Shown: positions 45,365-53,692, numbered from the stretch's first letter. The stretch is DNA of 64,000 nucleotides from Streptomyces sp. NRRL F-5122 (GCF_001507435.1 NZ_LMWH01000048.1:1-64000); one strand, 5' to 3'. Translations and numbers: made by a program. Notes: generated by a model from the letters alone, not told the origin.

Positions 45365-46461
45365 GCACAGCGATGAGCAACCAGCCGTACGAGGGCTACG
45401 ACCCGGGCTTCGACCCCCACCAGCAGCACTCCCATCCGCAGCAGTCGCGACAGCAGGAGTGGTACGACCCGAGCGCCGGGTATCCGCAGCAGCCCTCGGC
45501 CTACCCGCAGCACTGGGACGGACAGTCGTACGGACCCGCCCAGCCGCTGCCGCCGGAGTCCCAGGCGTACGACCCCCACGGTTACGCCGCGCACGGCGTG
45601 GGCGGCCGCGCCCATCCCTCCGGCCCCGGCGGGACGGCTGCCCAGGGCGGTGGCGGCACGCAGACCAGGACCGCGCCCGCGGCACCCCCCGTCGACATCT
45701 CCCGACTCCCCGCGAATCAGCGGGCCCGGCTCGAAGGGCGTTCGCCCATCATCGAGCCAGGTCTCCAGCCCGCCGCGCTCACCGCGCTGCTCGGGGCGCT
45801 GCTCGCCGGTGGCGCGGCCCTCGGCCCGTACGCCCTGGTGGTGCCGCTGGTGATCCTCCAGGGTGTGACGGCCGCGGGATGGTTCCGGCTGAACGGCATG
45901 TGGCCCGCCCGGCAGGGCATCGCGCTGGCTTTCCTGGGCGCCGTCGCCGCGGACGTCGCGGTGCTCGTGGCCGGCCGTGAGCACGCGCCCGCCGCGATCC
46001 TCGGCGCCCTCGGCGTCTGGGTCCTGCTCTCCCTCGTCCTGCAGCTGAGGTCGCACGCCGACCCGGACACCCGGATGCACGGTCTGATGGCGACCGTCGC
46101 CTCGGCCTCCCTGTCGATCATCGCGGCGGGGCACCTCGCGGCCGAGGCGGACGCAGTCACCGTCGGAGCCGTCGCTGTCGCCGTGGCGGTCCTGGCACGG
46201 GTGCTGCCGCTGCCGACCGCGGCCTCGGTCGTCGTGGCCCTGCTGGCGGCGACCGGCGCGGGCATCGCGATGGGGAACGCCACCGGCGCCGGTACGTCGG
46301 GCGCCTTCCTCGGTCTGGGCGCGGGCGTCTGCGCGCTGGTCGGCCACCGGGTCGCCTCCTACGACTACCCCTCCCGCTTCGTCCACTTCACGGCGGGCGT
46401 GGCCCTGCCGCTGACCGCGGCGGCGCCGGTGATCTATCTGCTGGGGCGTGCCATCGGCTAG
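45361..46461 (+). CDS. Polytopic membrane protein with a Gln/Tyr/Pro-rich N-terminus
   Basis: A 366-residue protein. Residues 1-125 are hydrophilic and rich in Gln, Tyr, Pro and Gly (for example HPQQSRQQEWYDPSAGYPQQ). About nine to ten membrane helices follow (about 135-362). I recognise no transport motif. The ATG overlaps the ThiS/MoaD stop by four bases, so the two are coupled. Similar proteins are common in Streptomyces without known function. Confidence 0.8.
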   Translation: MSTAMSNQPYEGYDPGFDPHQQHSHPQQSRQQEWYDPSAGYPQQPSAYPQHWDGQSYGPAQPLPPESQAYDPHGYAAHGVGGRAHPSGPGGTAAQGGGGTQTRTAPAAPPVDISRLPANQRARLEGRSPIIEPGLQPAALTALLGALLAGGAALGPYALVVPLVILQGVTAAGWFRLNGMWPARQGIALAFLGAVAADVAVLVAGREHAPAAILGALGVWVLLSLVLQLRSHADPDTRMHGLMATVASASLSIIAAGHLAAEADAVTVGAVAVAVAVLARVLPLPTAASVVVALLAATGAGIAMGNATGAGTSGAFLGLGAGVCALVGHRVASYDYPSRFVHFTAGVALPLTAAAPVIYLLGRAIG

Positions 46462-46574
46462 CCAGTGTCACAGGTGATCGACAATTCGGAGGACCTCCGT
46501 CCGCACGGGGTTACAGTCGCGCTCGACGGCCACCCGGTCCGTCATCGACCGCCTAGGTGGGGGAAACACCGAGC

Positions 46575-47312
46575 ATGCGCGCACTGCGGAGACTGCTGAT
46601 CGTCGTCCTGGTCCTGGGCGTCCTCTTCGTCGTGGTGGACCGTGTCGCGGTCCACTTCGCGGAGAGCGAGGCGGCCGACAAGCTGAAGACCTCCGAGGGG
46701 CTGACCGACACCCCGGACGTGTCCATCAAGGGCTTCCCCTTCCTCACCCAGGTGGCCGGCGGGGAGCTGGACGACATCGAGGTCGGGATCAGGAACTACG
46801 AGGCCCCCAGCGGCGACGGCGGCGAGAAGATCCGCATAGACGACCTGAACGCCGACATGAAGGGCGTGAAGTTCACCGGCGACTACAGCTCCGCGACCGC
46901 GGCCACCGCCACCGGAACGGCGCTCATCTCCTACGACGAACTGCTCAGGACCGCCAAGGCCGAGCCCACCCAGGTGGCGCCCGGTGTCACCGCCCGGGTC
47001 GTCGGCCTCTCGGACGGCGGCAACGGCAAGATCAAGGTCGCGGTCGAGGCGACGGTCCTCGGCAAGACCCTGCCGGACCCGGTCACCGTGCTCAGCTCGG
47101 TGACGGTGCAGGGCAAGACCGTGAAGGTGCACGCCGACACGCTGCCGAGGTTCGGGGGCGTCCAGCCGGCCGAGGGCCGGGTGCGGGCAGTCACCGACTT
47201 CCAGCAGGCCGTCGACCAACTGCCCGGCGGCATCCGGATCGACTCGGTGCGGGCGGCCCAGAAGGGCGTGGAGATCACGGTGAAGGGTTCGGACGTCAGG
47301 CTGGCCGGGTAG
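46575..47312 (+). CDS. LmeA-like (DUF2993) phospholipid-binding protein
   Basis: A 245-residue protein with an N-terminal membrane helix or signal (about 5-25), then a DUF2993 domain. The VSIKGFPFLTQVAGGELDDI segment (about 52-71) and the RVRAVTDFQQAV part near the end are typical. The family includes mycobacterial LmeA, a periplasmic phospholipid binder needed for lipomannan. GGGGGAAA ahead of ATG 46575 is a fair ribosome site. Confidence 0.82.
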   Translation: MRALRRLLIVVLVLGVLFVVVDRVAVHFAESEAADKLKTSEGLTDTPDVSIKGFPFLTQVAGGELDDIEVGIRNYEAPSGDGGEKIRIDDLNADMKGVKFTGDYSSATAATATGTALISYDELLRTAKAEPTQVAPGVTARVVGLSDGGNGKIKVAVEATVLGKTLPDPVTVLSSVTVQGKTVKVHADTLPRFGGVQPAEGRVRAVTDFQQAVDQLPGGIRIDSVRAAQKGVEITVKGSDVRLAG

Positions 47313-47337
47313 GACGAGTCCTGAGCACGGGGCGTCC

Positions 47338-47429
47338 GAAAGACGAGACGTCTGGTCCGTACCGCGGCTGCGACAGGGTGCCCGGCGAGCCGGGGGCCCT
47401 GCGCCTGCAGGTTCGACGTCTCATCTTTC
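47338..47429. ncRNA. Long stem-loop, candidate structured RNA
   Basis: Fifteen-base arms GAAAGACGAGACGTC (47338-47352) and GACGTCTCATCTTTC (47415-47429) are complementary except for one position. The 62 bases between them contain an inner hairpin, CAGGGTGCCCGGC pairing with GCCGGGGGCCCTG. It lies between the LmeA-like gene and the promoter of the leader peptide. It could be a terminator of the former or an independent RNA. Each strand has one wobble and one true mismatch, so direction is unresolved. Confidence 0.45.
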
Positions 47430-47469
47430 TCAAAATGCGGACGATCGTATCTCACCATTCGACACCCCG

Positions 47470-47499
47470 GTGACATGCCCGGCGGTCCGTCCCTACGAT
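47470..47499 (+). promoter_or_regulatory. Promoter of the sulfur operon leader
   Basis: GTGACA (47470-47475) and TACGAT (47494-47499) are separated by 18 bases, close to the vegetative consensus. The ATG of the leader peptide lies seven bases further on, so the transcript is leaderless. Confidence 0.7.
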
Positions 47500-47506
47500 C
47501 GACCCC

Positions 47507-47587
47507 ATGCAGCGACAGGCGGATCTCACGAAGCGGCGGGCAGTAGACCTGTGCCGCGTCGCCGCCATGCTCTGTCGCACTTCCTGA
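47507..47587 (+). CDS. Cysteine-containing leader peptide
   Basis: A 26-residue peptide beginning MQRQADLTKRRAVDLCRVAA and ending MLCRTS, with Cys16 and Cys23. Very similar 'putative leader peptides' precede rhodanese and other sulfur genes in Streptomyces, as I recall. Translation of its cysteine codons may report the cysteine supply to the genes downstream, in the way attenuator peptides do; the mechanism here is not shown. It ends 142 bases before the sulfurtransferase. Confidence 0.75.
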   Translation: MQRQADLTKRRAVDLCRVAAMLCRTS

Positions 47588-47729
47588 GCGGGAGACCCGA
47601 CTCCCGTATCGCCGGCCCTGGTCCTGACGCAGGGCCACCCGTGCGCCGTGTACGCCGGCCTGAAGCCGCGCACCCGCACCCCACCCCGACTTGCAGACCC
47701 CGCCGCAACTGCCCCGGAGGAGATAGAGC

Positions 47730-48575
47730 ATGAGCCGCAGCGACGTCCTGGTAGACGCCGACTGGCTGCAGGAGCACCTGGACGACTCGACGATCGCCAT
47801 CGTCGAGGTCGACGAGGACACCTCCGCCTACGACAAGAACCACATCAAGAACGCCATCCGGATCGACTGGACCAAGGATCTCCAGGACCCGGTCCGCCGT
47901 GACTTCATCGACCAGGCCGGCTTCGAGAAGCTCCTGTCGGAGAAGGGCATCGCCAACGACCACACGGTGGTCCTGTACGGCGGCAACAACAACTGGTTCG
48001 CCTCCTACGCCTACTGGTACTTCAAGCTGTACGGCCACGAGAACGTCAAGCTCCTCGACGGCGGCCGCAAGAAGTGGGAGCTGGACGCGCGCGAGCTGGT
48101 CGACGGCGCGGAGGTCCCCGAGCGGGCCGCCACGGAGTACCGGGCCAAGGAGCAGAACACGGCCATCCGCGCCTTCCGCGACGACGTGGTCGACGCGATC
48201 GGCCTGCAGAACCTGGTCGACGTCCGTTCGCCCGACGAGTTCTCCGGCAAGCTGCTCGCCCCCGCGCACCTGCCCCAGGAGCAGTCGCAGCGTCCCGGCC
48301 ACGTGCCGAGCGCCCGCAACATCCCCTGGTCGAAGAACGCCAACGACGACGGCACCTTCAAGTCGGACGACGAGCTCAAGGCGCTCTACGCCGAGGAGAA
48401 CGTCGACCTGGCCAAGGACACCATCGCGTACTGCCGCATCGGTGAGCGCTCCGCGCTGACCTGGTTCGTCCTGCACGAGCTGCTCGAGGTCCCGAACGTC
48501 AAGAACTACGACGGCTCCTGGACCGAGTACGGCTCCCTCGTCGGCGTCCCGATCGAGCTCGGCGCCGCCAAGTAA
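47730..48575 (+). CDS. Thiosulfate sulfurtransferase (rhodanese)
   Basis: A 281-residue protein with two rhodanese domains. The N-terminal domain (about 1-125) is inactive and the C-terminal one carries the catalytic Cys in YCRIGERS (about 233). The inter-domain RPGHVPSARNIPWSKN segment is typical. It moves sulfur from thiosulfate to thiol or cyanide acceptors and probably feeds cysteine or cofactor synthesis. GGAGGAGAT (47716-47724) lies ahead of ATG 47730. The DUF1416 gene follows 35 bases later, as is usual for this pair. Confidence 0.94.
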   Translation: MSRSDVLVDADWLQEHLDDSTIAIVEVDEDTSAYDKNHIKNAIRIDWTKDLQDPVRRDFIDQAGFEKLLSEKGIANDHTVVLYGGNNNWFASYAYWYFKLYGHENVKLLDGGRKKWELDARELVDGAEVPERAATEYRAKEQNTAIRAFRDDVVDAIGLQNLVDVRSPDEFSGKLLAPAHLPQEQSQRPGHVPSARNIPWSKNANDDGTFKSDDELKALYAEENVDLAKDTIAYCRIGERSALTWFVLHELLEVPNVKNYDGSWTEYGSLVGVPIELGAAK

Positions 48576-48610
48576 CCCCGGATCCCCGGACCTACCCCTA
48601 AGGAAGAGCC

Positions 48611-48898
48611 ATGTGTGGAGCGAAGGCCGGCGGTCCCGACGCCTCGACGATCAAGCCCGGTGAGACCACGATCCAGGGTCAGGTGACCCGCGACGGCGAG
48701 CCCGTCGTGGGCTACGTGCGCCTGCTCGACGCGACCGGTGAGTTCACCGCCGAGGTCCCGACCTCGGCGACCGGACAGTTCCGCTTCTACGCGGCCGAGG
48801 GGACCTGGACCCTCCGGGCCTTGGTGCCGGGCGCAACCGCGGACCGCACGGTCGTCGCGCAGACGGGCGGCCTCGCGGAGGTCGCGATCGCCGTCTGA
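48611..48898 (+). CDS. DUF1416 family protein
   Basis: A 95-residue beta-rich protein beginning MCGAKAGGPD, which is nearly invariant in this family. It resembles a small transthyretin/CarboxypepD-regulatory-like beta sandwich (GQVTRDGEPVVGYVRLLDAT). It always follows a thiosulfate sulfurtransferase and may be its accessory protein; Cys2 could accept sulfur. AAGGAAG lies a few bases before ATG 48611. Confidence 0.9.
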   Translation: MCGAKAGGPDASTIKPGETTIQGQVTRDGEPVVGYVRLLDATGEFTAEVPTSATGQFRFYAAEGTWTLRALVPGATADRTVVAQTGGLAEVAIAV

Positions 48899-48941
48899 CG
48901 ATCACTCCACGACGGTCCGAGGGGCCGTACGTGCACGGCTG

Positions 48942-48990
48942 AAGGGCCGCATCCCGGGGCAGGACACCTGCCCGCAGGGGTGCGGCCCTT
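48942..48990 (+). terminator. Terminator of the sulfur operon
   Basis: AAGGGCCGCA (48942-48951) and TGCGGCCCTT (48981-48990) are perfect complements, with a second small GGGCAG/CTGCCC hairpin inside the loop. Confidence 0.78.
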
Positions 48991-49017
48991 CGGCGTGTCC
49001 GGGCATAGCCTTGAGGT

Positions 49018-49275
49018 ATGTACGCGCGACGGCGGCACGTCTACTTCGCCATGATGGGGACCTGCATCGGCCTGTTCGTCCTGGCCTGGGGGGTCGTGCG
49101 GATCTGGTCGGTCCCCGCGGCCGTCGGGATGTGCCTGCTCGCGATGGTGATCCCGCCGCTGGCGGCCATGGTGGCGAACCGTCGGGGTCCCGAGGACCGG
49201 TGGTGGGACGACCCGTCCGGGGACCCCAAGTCCGACGAGTGGTGGGACGAGCTGGACGGCAAGAAGCGGCACTGA
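49018..49275 (+). CDS. DUF3099 small membrane protein
   Basis: An 85-residue protein with two membrane helices (about 8-26 and 31-50) and an acidic, Trp-rich tail (GPEDRWWDDPSGDPKSDEWW). It matches actinobacterial DUF3099 proteins as I recall them; the function is unknown. TAGCCT at 49006-49011 lies six bases before the ATG, so the mRNA is probably leaderless. Confidence 0.85.
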   Translation: MYARRRHVYFAMMGTCIGLFVLAWGVVRIWSVPAAVGMCLLAMVIPPLAAMVANRRGPEDRWWDDPSGDPKSDEWWDELDGKKRH

Positions 49276-49300
49276 GGTATGCGCCCTCGCCGGGCACGTC

Positions 49301-49663
49301 TCAGTACACGAGTGCCTGGGTGTCGTCCGCCAGCGCCTCCTGGACGAACACCTGTGCGCCGGCGATCCGGATGCCGTCGATGACGTCCTGCTGCGTGATG
49401 TCCCGGCGGGCTGCGCACTGGGTGCACAGGGTGATCCGCCCGGCCGCCATGATCGCCTCGATCAGATCGGGCAGCGGCGCCGCGTGCGGCAGCTCGAACT
49501 CCGCGGCCCGGCCCGGCAGGGCGAACCACGAGGACTCACCGGTCAGCCAGAACGAGACGTCGACTCCACTGGCAACGGCCACGGAAGCGACGGTGAACGC
49601 CTGGGAACAGCGCTCGGGGGCGTCCGCACCGGCCGTCACCTTGATCACGAGCTTCTTCGACAT
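49301..49663 (-). CDS. DsrE-like sulfur-relay family protein
   Basis: A 120-residue protein of the DsrE/DsrF fold (MSKKLVIKVTAGADAPERCS at the start, ITLCTQCAARRDIT at about 76-89). The CTQC pair is where sulfur-relay relatives keep a reactive Cys. The rhodanese and ThiS genes are close, so a sulfur-handling role is plausible. On the minus strand TACGAT lies six bases before ATG 49663, so it is probably leaderless. It converges with the DUF3099 gene. Confidence 0.85.
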   Translation of the reverse strand: MSKKLVIKVTAGADAPERCSQAFTVASVAVASGVDVSFWLTGESSWFALPGRAAEFELPHAAPLPDLIEAIMAAGRITLCTQCAARRDITQQDVIDGIRIAGAQVFVQEALADDTQALVY

Positions 49664-49777
49664 GCCCGAATCGTAGTCCGAATCGTGATCAACTCCCGTG
49701 CAACTCCGTTCAGTAGCCATGAGTCTCCTGTGTGCGCGGATACGGAATCCGTGCTTCTCGTTCTGTGGGGGGACGTC

Positions 49778-50620
49778 TTGGAAGAACCGGAAAGACCCGA
49801 AGAGAGGCCGGGAAGCTCCGCTGTGGCTCCGGAAACACCGGAAGCGCAGTCGCCGGAGGGCGAGGCCGGAGAATCGGCACAGGCTACGGACGGGCCCGTC
49901 GGCGGCGCACCCCGCCCCCGTCGGCGTGGCCGGACCGCCATGCTCGTCGTCGGTGCAGCCGTGCTGGGCGTCGTCGCCGGGACCTGCACGGGTTATGTCG
50001 TGCAGGCCAACCGCACGCCCACCCCCTTGCCGCCGCTGTCCCAGTCGGTGGTCAAGCAGTCCAAGGGCGAGACGGAGCCGCTGTCGGCCGCGCAGGACCG
50101 CCGTGTGAAGACCGACGGCGATCTGCGCAAGCTGCTGGTCGAGCGGCCGGCCGGGGCCCGCAACGCCCCGTTCCAGGTGGGCGACGACGGCTGGATGAGC
50201 CTCGCCTCGTACGCGGAGGCCTACGAGAAGCCCGACCAGGCCTTCACCGACCAGATCACGAGCGAGTTCCGGCGTGCGGCCGTCACCTCCTGGCGGACGA
50301 GCGACACGCACTACGTCGAGATCCGCCTCGTCCAGTACCGGCAGGAGGAGGACCTGGACGCCTCGGATCAGGCGGAGAACGGCACGTACTGGGCGGAGCG
50401 CGAATCCGGCTCGCACGGCTGGCCCGTTCCCGGTACGGGCGACGGCATGGCCTACGTGGACTCGACACCCGACCGGGAGCCGGGCTACCTCCCGTTGTAC
50501 GGGGCCGAGGCACACGCCTGGCGCGGCGACATCTCCGTCGAGATCTACGTCACCGACACCAAAGCGATCACCAAGAAGGAGATCATGAGCCTGGCCGAGC
50601 GGCAGATGGGACGACTGTGA
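49778..50620 (+). CDS. Membrane-anchored protein, first of three tandem relatives
   Basis: A 280-residue protein with a Pro/Glu-rich cytoplasmic start, one membrane helix (about 54-74) and an exported domain of about 200 residues with segments such as DGWMSLASYAEAYEKP. No enzyme motif is recognised. TTG 49778 is favoured because GGGGGGA lies four bases ahead; GTG 49751 is in frame. Its GTGA end overlaps the next gene. The plan is shared with the next two genes. Confidence 0.75.
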   Translation: MEEPERPEERPGSSAVAPETPEAQSPEGEAGESAQATDGPVGGAPRPRRRGRTAMLVVGAAVLGVVAGTCTGYVVQANRTPTPLPPLSQSVVKQSKGETEPLSAAQDRRVKTDGDLRKLLVERPAGARNAPFQVGDDGWMSLASYAEAYEKPDQAFTDQITSEFRRAAVTSWRTSDTHYVEIRLVQYRQEEDLDASDQAENGTYWAERESGSHGWPVPGTGDGMAYVDSTPDREPGYLPLYGAEAHAWRGDISVEIYVTDTKAITKKEIMSLAERQMGRL

Positions 50621-51495
50621 GCGAGAACCCGCAGACTCCCGTACCCGCCGGACCGGTGGACGAGGCCGGACAGCCGGGGCTCGTGGCCCCGGCGGCGGAG
50701 CCGTTCGCGGCGCCGGTGGCGGCCGCACCCGGAACCGGGCGACCCGTCCGCCGCCGACGCGTCGGTGTGATCGCCGGAAGCGCCGTGCTGCTTCTCGCTG
50801 TGCTCGGCGGTGCCGGGTACACCGTGGTCACCGTTCAGAACGCCGACCGCGATCCGGGCGCGCCGGTCTGGAGCCTGCCGAAGGCCGAGGCGGAAAAGAA
50901 GGTCCAGGCCGAGGCCACCGGCCTCAAGGGCATGCTGCTGCCCTTCGGCACCAGCGGCTACGGCCGCGGTCCGGACATGGGCGAGTTCGGCTCGGACACC
51001 GAGCTGAGCGGCAGGCAGGCCACCGAGCTGCGCAAGGAGTCGCTCCGCACCCTGCCCCGCTCCCAGCGGCTGCAGTTGGAGAAGGAGATCGACAAGCAGC
51101 ACATCCAGGGCATGGCGATGCGCAGCTACCTCAGTTCGGAGAGCGCGACCGCCTCCACCGCGTACGCGGAGGACGTCTTCACCGTCGAGATCGTGCTGTC
51201 CCGGATGGAGAGCCGGCAGACGGTGCGTTCCATCGCGGCCTTTCAGCAGGAGTTCCTCGGCGCCATGAAGGTGTTCCGGGCGGGGCCGACGATCGAGGGC
51301 CACAAGAACGCCCGCTGCTTCCTGCCGCCGGCGGACCGCGACGAGAAGATCGACCTGATGGTCTGCTCCGCGTACGAGGGCGACGTCCTCGTCAGCGCCA
51401 CCATGTCCGCGGCCAAGCCCCTGGACAAGAAGGGCGCGGCGGCCCTGCTCCGCGCACAACTGGACCGCATCAAGGACCCCGGGGAGGCGGTATGA
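50617..51495 (+). CDS. Membrane-anchored protein, second of three tandem relatives
   Basis: A 292-residue protein built like its neighbours: Pro/Ala-rich start, RRRR before a membrane helix (about 49-70) and an exported part of about 220 residues. The segment KGMLLPFGTSGYGRGPDMGE and a conserved pair of cysteines (ARCFLPP and LMVCSAYEG) are notable; the Cys pair could form a disulfide. GTG 50617 overlaps the previous stop and its own stop overlaps the next ATG, so the three are translated as one coupled unit. Confidence 0.75.
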   Translation: MSENPQTPVPAGPVDEAGQPGLVAPAAEPFAAPVAAAPGTGRPVRRRRVGVIAGSAVLLLAVLGGAGYTVVTVQNADRDPGAPVWSLPKAEAEKKVQAEATGLKGMLLPFGTSGYGRGPDMGEFGSDTELSGRQATELRKESLRTLPRSQRLQLEKEIDKQHIQGMAMRSYLSSESATASTAYAEDVFTVEIVLSRMESRQTVRSIAAFQQEFLGAMKVFRAGPTIEGHKNARCFLPPADRDEKIDLMVCSAYEGDVLVSATMSAAKPLDKKGAAALLRAQLDRIKDPGEAV

Positions 51496-52415
51496 CCGAG
51501 CAGCAGACCACGGATCACCCGGCGGTGCCGGAGGGCTCGCCGAGCGCGGCGGCCACGCCTCAGCCGGCTGCTCCCCCGGTGCCCGAGGGGACTTCGCCGG
51601 AGGCCGGCGTTCCCGGCGCGTTCGTCGTCGCAGGGCCGCCGCCCGCGAAGAAGGACCGCCGGGTGCTGCGGGCCGCCCTGCGCTGGACCGCGGCCGTCGC
51701 CGTCTTCGCGGCGGTCGGTGCCGGCACGGCGTTCGGCATCACGAGCATGGACCGTACGGAGGTGCCCGGCCTTGCCACCGAGGCGGACGGGCGTTGGACC
51801 TTCCCCGAGATCGTGCGGCCGCCGCTGCCGTCCGGCAGCCCCCGCCCGTTCACCGAGGCCAACGCGGCCGGCACGCACTACGCCGACCTGCGTGCCCTGG
51901 TGCTGCCCGCCCCCGCGGGAGCCCGGGAGGACAAGGCGCTGCGCGGGAAGGACGGCTGGCTGCCGACCGAGGACTTCCTCGCGGAGTACTCCGACAAGCA
52001 GGACCGCAAGGAGTTCGGCCAGCGGCTGACCGACCACGGTCTGCGGCACATCGCGGGCCGGGGGTGGACCACGCAGGACGGCACGCACACCCGGATCTAC
52101 CTGCTCCATTTCGACACCGCGACCGTCGTGGACGATCTCGCCTCGAACGAGTTCGCGAGTTTCAACAGTCTGGAGTACGCGGTCCGCGACGCCCACGACT
52201 CCGTCATGGACAGCGCCTTCCCGAGCGGGGCCCGGATCAGCGACATCTCCCACGCCATCTACGTCGAGCCCAAGCCGTACGGTGCTCAGCAGGTCCGCCA
52301 GGCCTACCTCCGCGCCGGTGACGTCTTCGCCGTGATCATCCAGTCCCGCAAGGGCACCGCCTCCTCCGTCCCCTTCCAGCAGACGGTGACCCTGCAGAGC
52401 GAGCTGCTGGACTGA
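51492..52415 (+). CDS. Membrane-anchored protein, third of three tandem relatives
   Basis: A 307-residue protein with a Pro-rich start, one membrane helix (about 61-83) and an exported domain. Its DGWLPTEDFLAEYSDKQDRK segment aligns by eye with DGWMSLASYAEAYEKPDQAF of the first protein, which supports common origin. No cysteines are seen in the exported part. Function unknown. A strong terminator follows. Confidence 0.75.
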   Translation: MTEQQTTDHPAVPEGSPSAAATPQPAAPPVPEGTSPEAGVPGAFVVAGPPPAKKDRRVLRAALRWTAAVAVFAAVGAGTAFGITSMDRTEVPGLATEADGRWTFPEIVRPPLPSGSPRPFTEANAAGTHYADLRALVLPAPAGAREDKALRGKDGWLPTEDFLAEYSDKQDRKEFGQRLTDHGLRHIAGRGWTTQDGTHTRIYLLHFDTATVVDDLASNEFASFNSLEYAVRDAHDSVMDSAFPSGARISDISHAIYVEPKPYGAQQVRQAYLRAGDVFAVIIQSRKGTASSVPFQQTVTLQSELLD

Positions 52416-52433
52416 GCCGACCTCGAAGAGAGG

Positions 52434-52470
52434 GCCGGGTTCCACCCGACTAGAGTGGGACCCGGCTCTT
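52434..52470 (+). terminator. Terminator of the three-gene operon
   Basis: GCCGGGTTCCAC (52434-52445) and GTGGGACCCGGC (52455-52466) pair over 12 bases with one G-T, and TCTT follows. The loop contains TAGAGT. Confidence 0.82.
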
Positions 52471-52502
52471 GTGTACCCACCCCCGCTCACCAAGGAGCAC
52501 CC

Positions 52503-52601
52503 GTGGAGATCTTCTTCGAAACCCTGCTGGTCCTGGTCTGCGTCGGCGTGCTCGCCTTCGCCGGGCTGACCGTGAAGAAGCTGTACGAGGGCCAGCGCTG
52601 A
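52503..52601 (+). CDS. Very small membrane protein
   Basis: A 32-residue peptide, VEIFFETLLVLVCVGVLAFA followed by GLTVKKLYEGQR, that is a single membrane helix with a basic tail. AAGGAG lies six to seven bases before GTG 52503, a strong ribosome site. It precedes the FABP-like gene by 52 bases. Function unknown; tiny membrane peptides often modulate a larger membrane protein. Confidence 0.68.
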   Translation: MEIFFETLLVLVCVGVLAFAGLTVKKLYEGQR

Positions 52602-52653
52602 GCCCCGCACCCACCACGTACGCGACCGCCACGACTCCCACGAGAAGCTGCTC

Positions 52654-53229
52654 ATGATCGAGATCCCGTCCGACCTCCACAAGGACCTCGTGCCCCTGGT
52701 GTTCCTGCTCGGCGACTGGGCCGGCGCGGGCGTGCACGACTTCCCCGGTTCCGAGAAGTGCAACTTCGGCCAGGAGGTGTCCTTCACCCACGACGGGCGG
52801 GACTTCCTCGAGTACCACTCGCACAGCTGGGTGCTGGACAGCGAGGGGAACAAGGTCAGGCCGCTGGAGACCGAGGCCGGGTTCTGGCGGATCGACGCCG
52901 ACCGCAAGGTCGAGGTCACCATGGTCCGCAACGACGGGGTCGTCGAGGTCTGGTACGGCGAGCTGGCCCAGAAGAAGCCGCAGATCGAGATGGCCACGGA
53001 CGCCGTCGCCCGGACGGCCGCATCGGGTCCCTACAGCGGCGGCAAGCGGCTGTACGGATACGTCAACAGCGACCTGATGTGGGTGGGCGAGAAGCAGACC
53101 CCCGAGGTTCCGCTGCGCCCCTACATGTCGGCGCACCTGAAGAAGGTCGTTACCCCGGAGGACGTGGAGCGCTGGGCGAAGGCTCTCCCGGACGACCTTC
53201 CGGACGACGGGATCGCATTCTTCAAGTAG
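52654..53229 (+). CDS. FABP-like / nitrobindin heme-binding protein
   Basis: A 191-residue beta-barrel protein with the nitrobindin signature GDWAGAG (GxWxGxG, about 20-26) and a C-terminal His in YMSAHLKKV (about 163), the probable proximal heme ligand. Nitrobindins bind heme and react with nitric oxide or peroxynitrite. The length fits the actinobacterial 'FABP family'. It ends 16 bases before nur. Confidence 0.87.
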   Translation: MIEIPSDLHKDLVPLVFLLGDWAGAGVHDFPGSEKCNFGQEVSFTHDGRDFLEYHSHSWVLDSEGNKVRPLETEAGFWRIDADRKVEVTMVRNDGVVEVWYGELAQKKPQIEMATDAVARTAASGPYSGGKRLYGYVNSDLMWVGEKQTPEVPLRPYMSAHLKKVVTPEDVERWAKALPDDLPDDGIAFFK

Positions 53230-53245
53230 TCCTAGACTTTCCAGT

Positions 53246-53683
53246 GTGGTGAGCACCGACTGGAAGAGCGATCTGCGGCAGCGCGGCTACCGGCTGACCC
53301 CGCAGCGGCAACTTGTGCTCGAAGCCGTGGACACCCTGGAGCACGCGACCCCCGACGACATCCTCTGCGAGGTGCGGAAGACGGCGTCGGGGGTCAACAT
53401 CTCCACGGTCTACCGGACCCTGGAGCTTCTCGAGGAACTGGGGCTGGTCAGTCACGCCCACCTCGGGCACGGAGCGCCGACGTACCACCTCGCGGACCGG
53501 CACCATCACATCCATCTGGTGTGCCGTGACTGCACGAACGTCATCGAGGCCGATCTCGACGTGGCCGCCGAGTTCACCGCCAAGCTCCGCGACACGTTCG
53601 GCTTCGAAACGGACATGAAGCATTTCGCGATCTTCGGCCGCTGCCAGGATTGCTCGCTCAAGAGTTCAACTACCCCGTCGTAG
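53246..53683 (+). CDS. nur: Nickel-responsive Fur-family regulator Nur
   Basis: A 145-residue Fur-family protein that matches S. coelicolor Nur (SCO4180) closely from memory. All ligands of the published nickel site (His70, His72, His126) and M-site (His33, His86, His88, His90) are present at the same numbers. Cys93-x2-Cys96 and Cys133-x2-Cys136 are also present. Nickel-loaded Nur represses nickel uptake and the Fe superoxide dismutase gene sodF. TAGACT (53233-53238) lies seven bases before GTG 53246, so the transcript is probably leaderless. Confidence 0.95.
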   Translation: MVSTDWKSDLRQRGYRLTPQRQLVLEAVDTLEHATPDDILCEVRKTASGVNISTVYRTLELLEELGLVSHAHLGHGAPTYHLADRHHHIHLVCRDCTNVIEADLDVAAEFTAKLRDTFGFETDMKHFAIFGRCQDCSLKSSTTPS

Positions 53684-53692
53684 GCTGGACCC

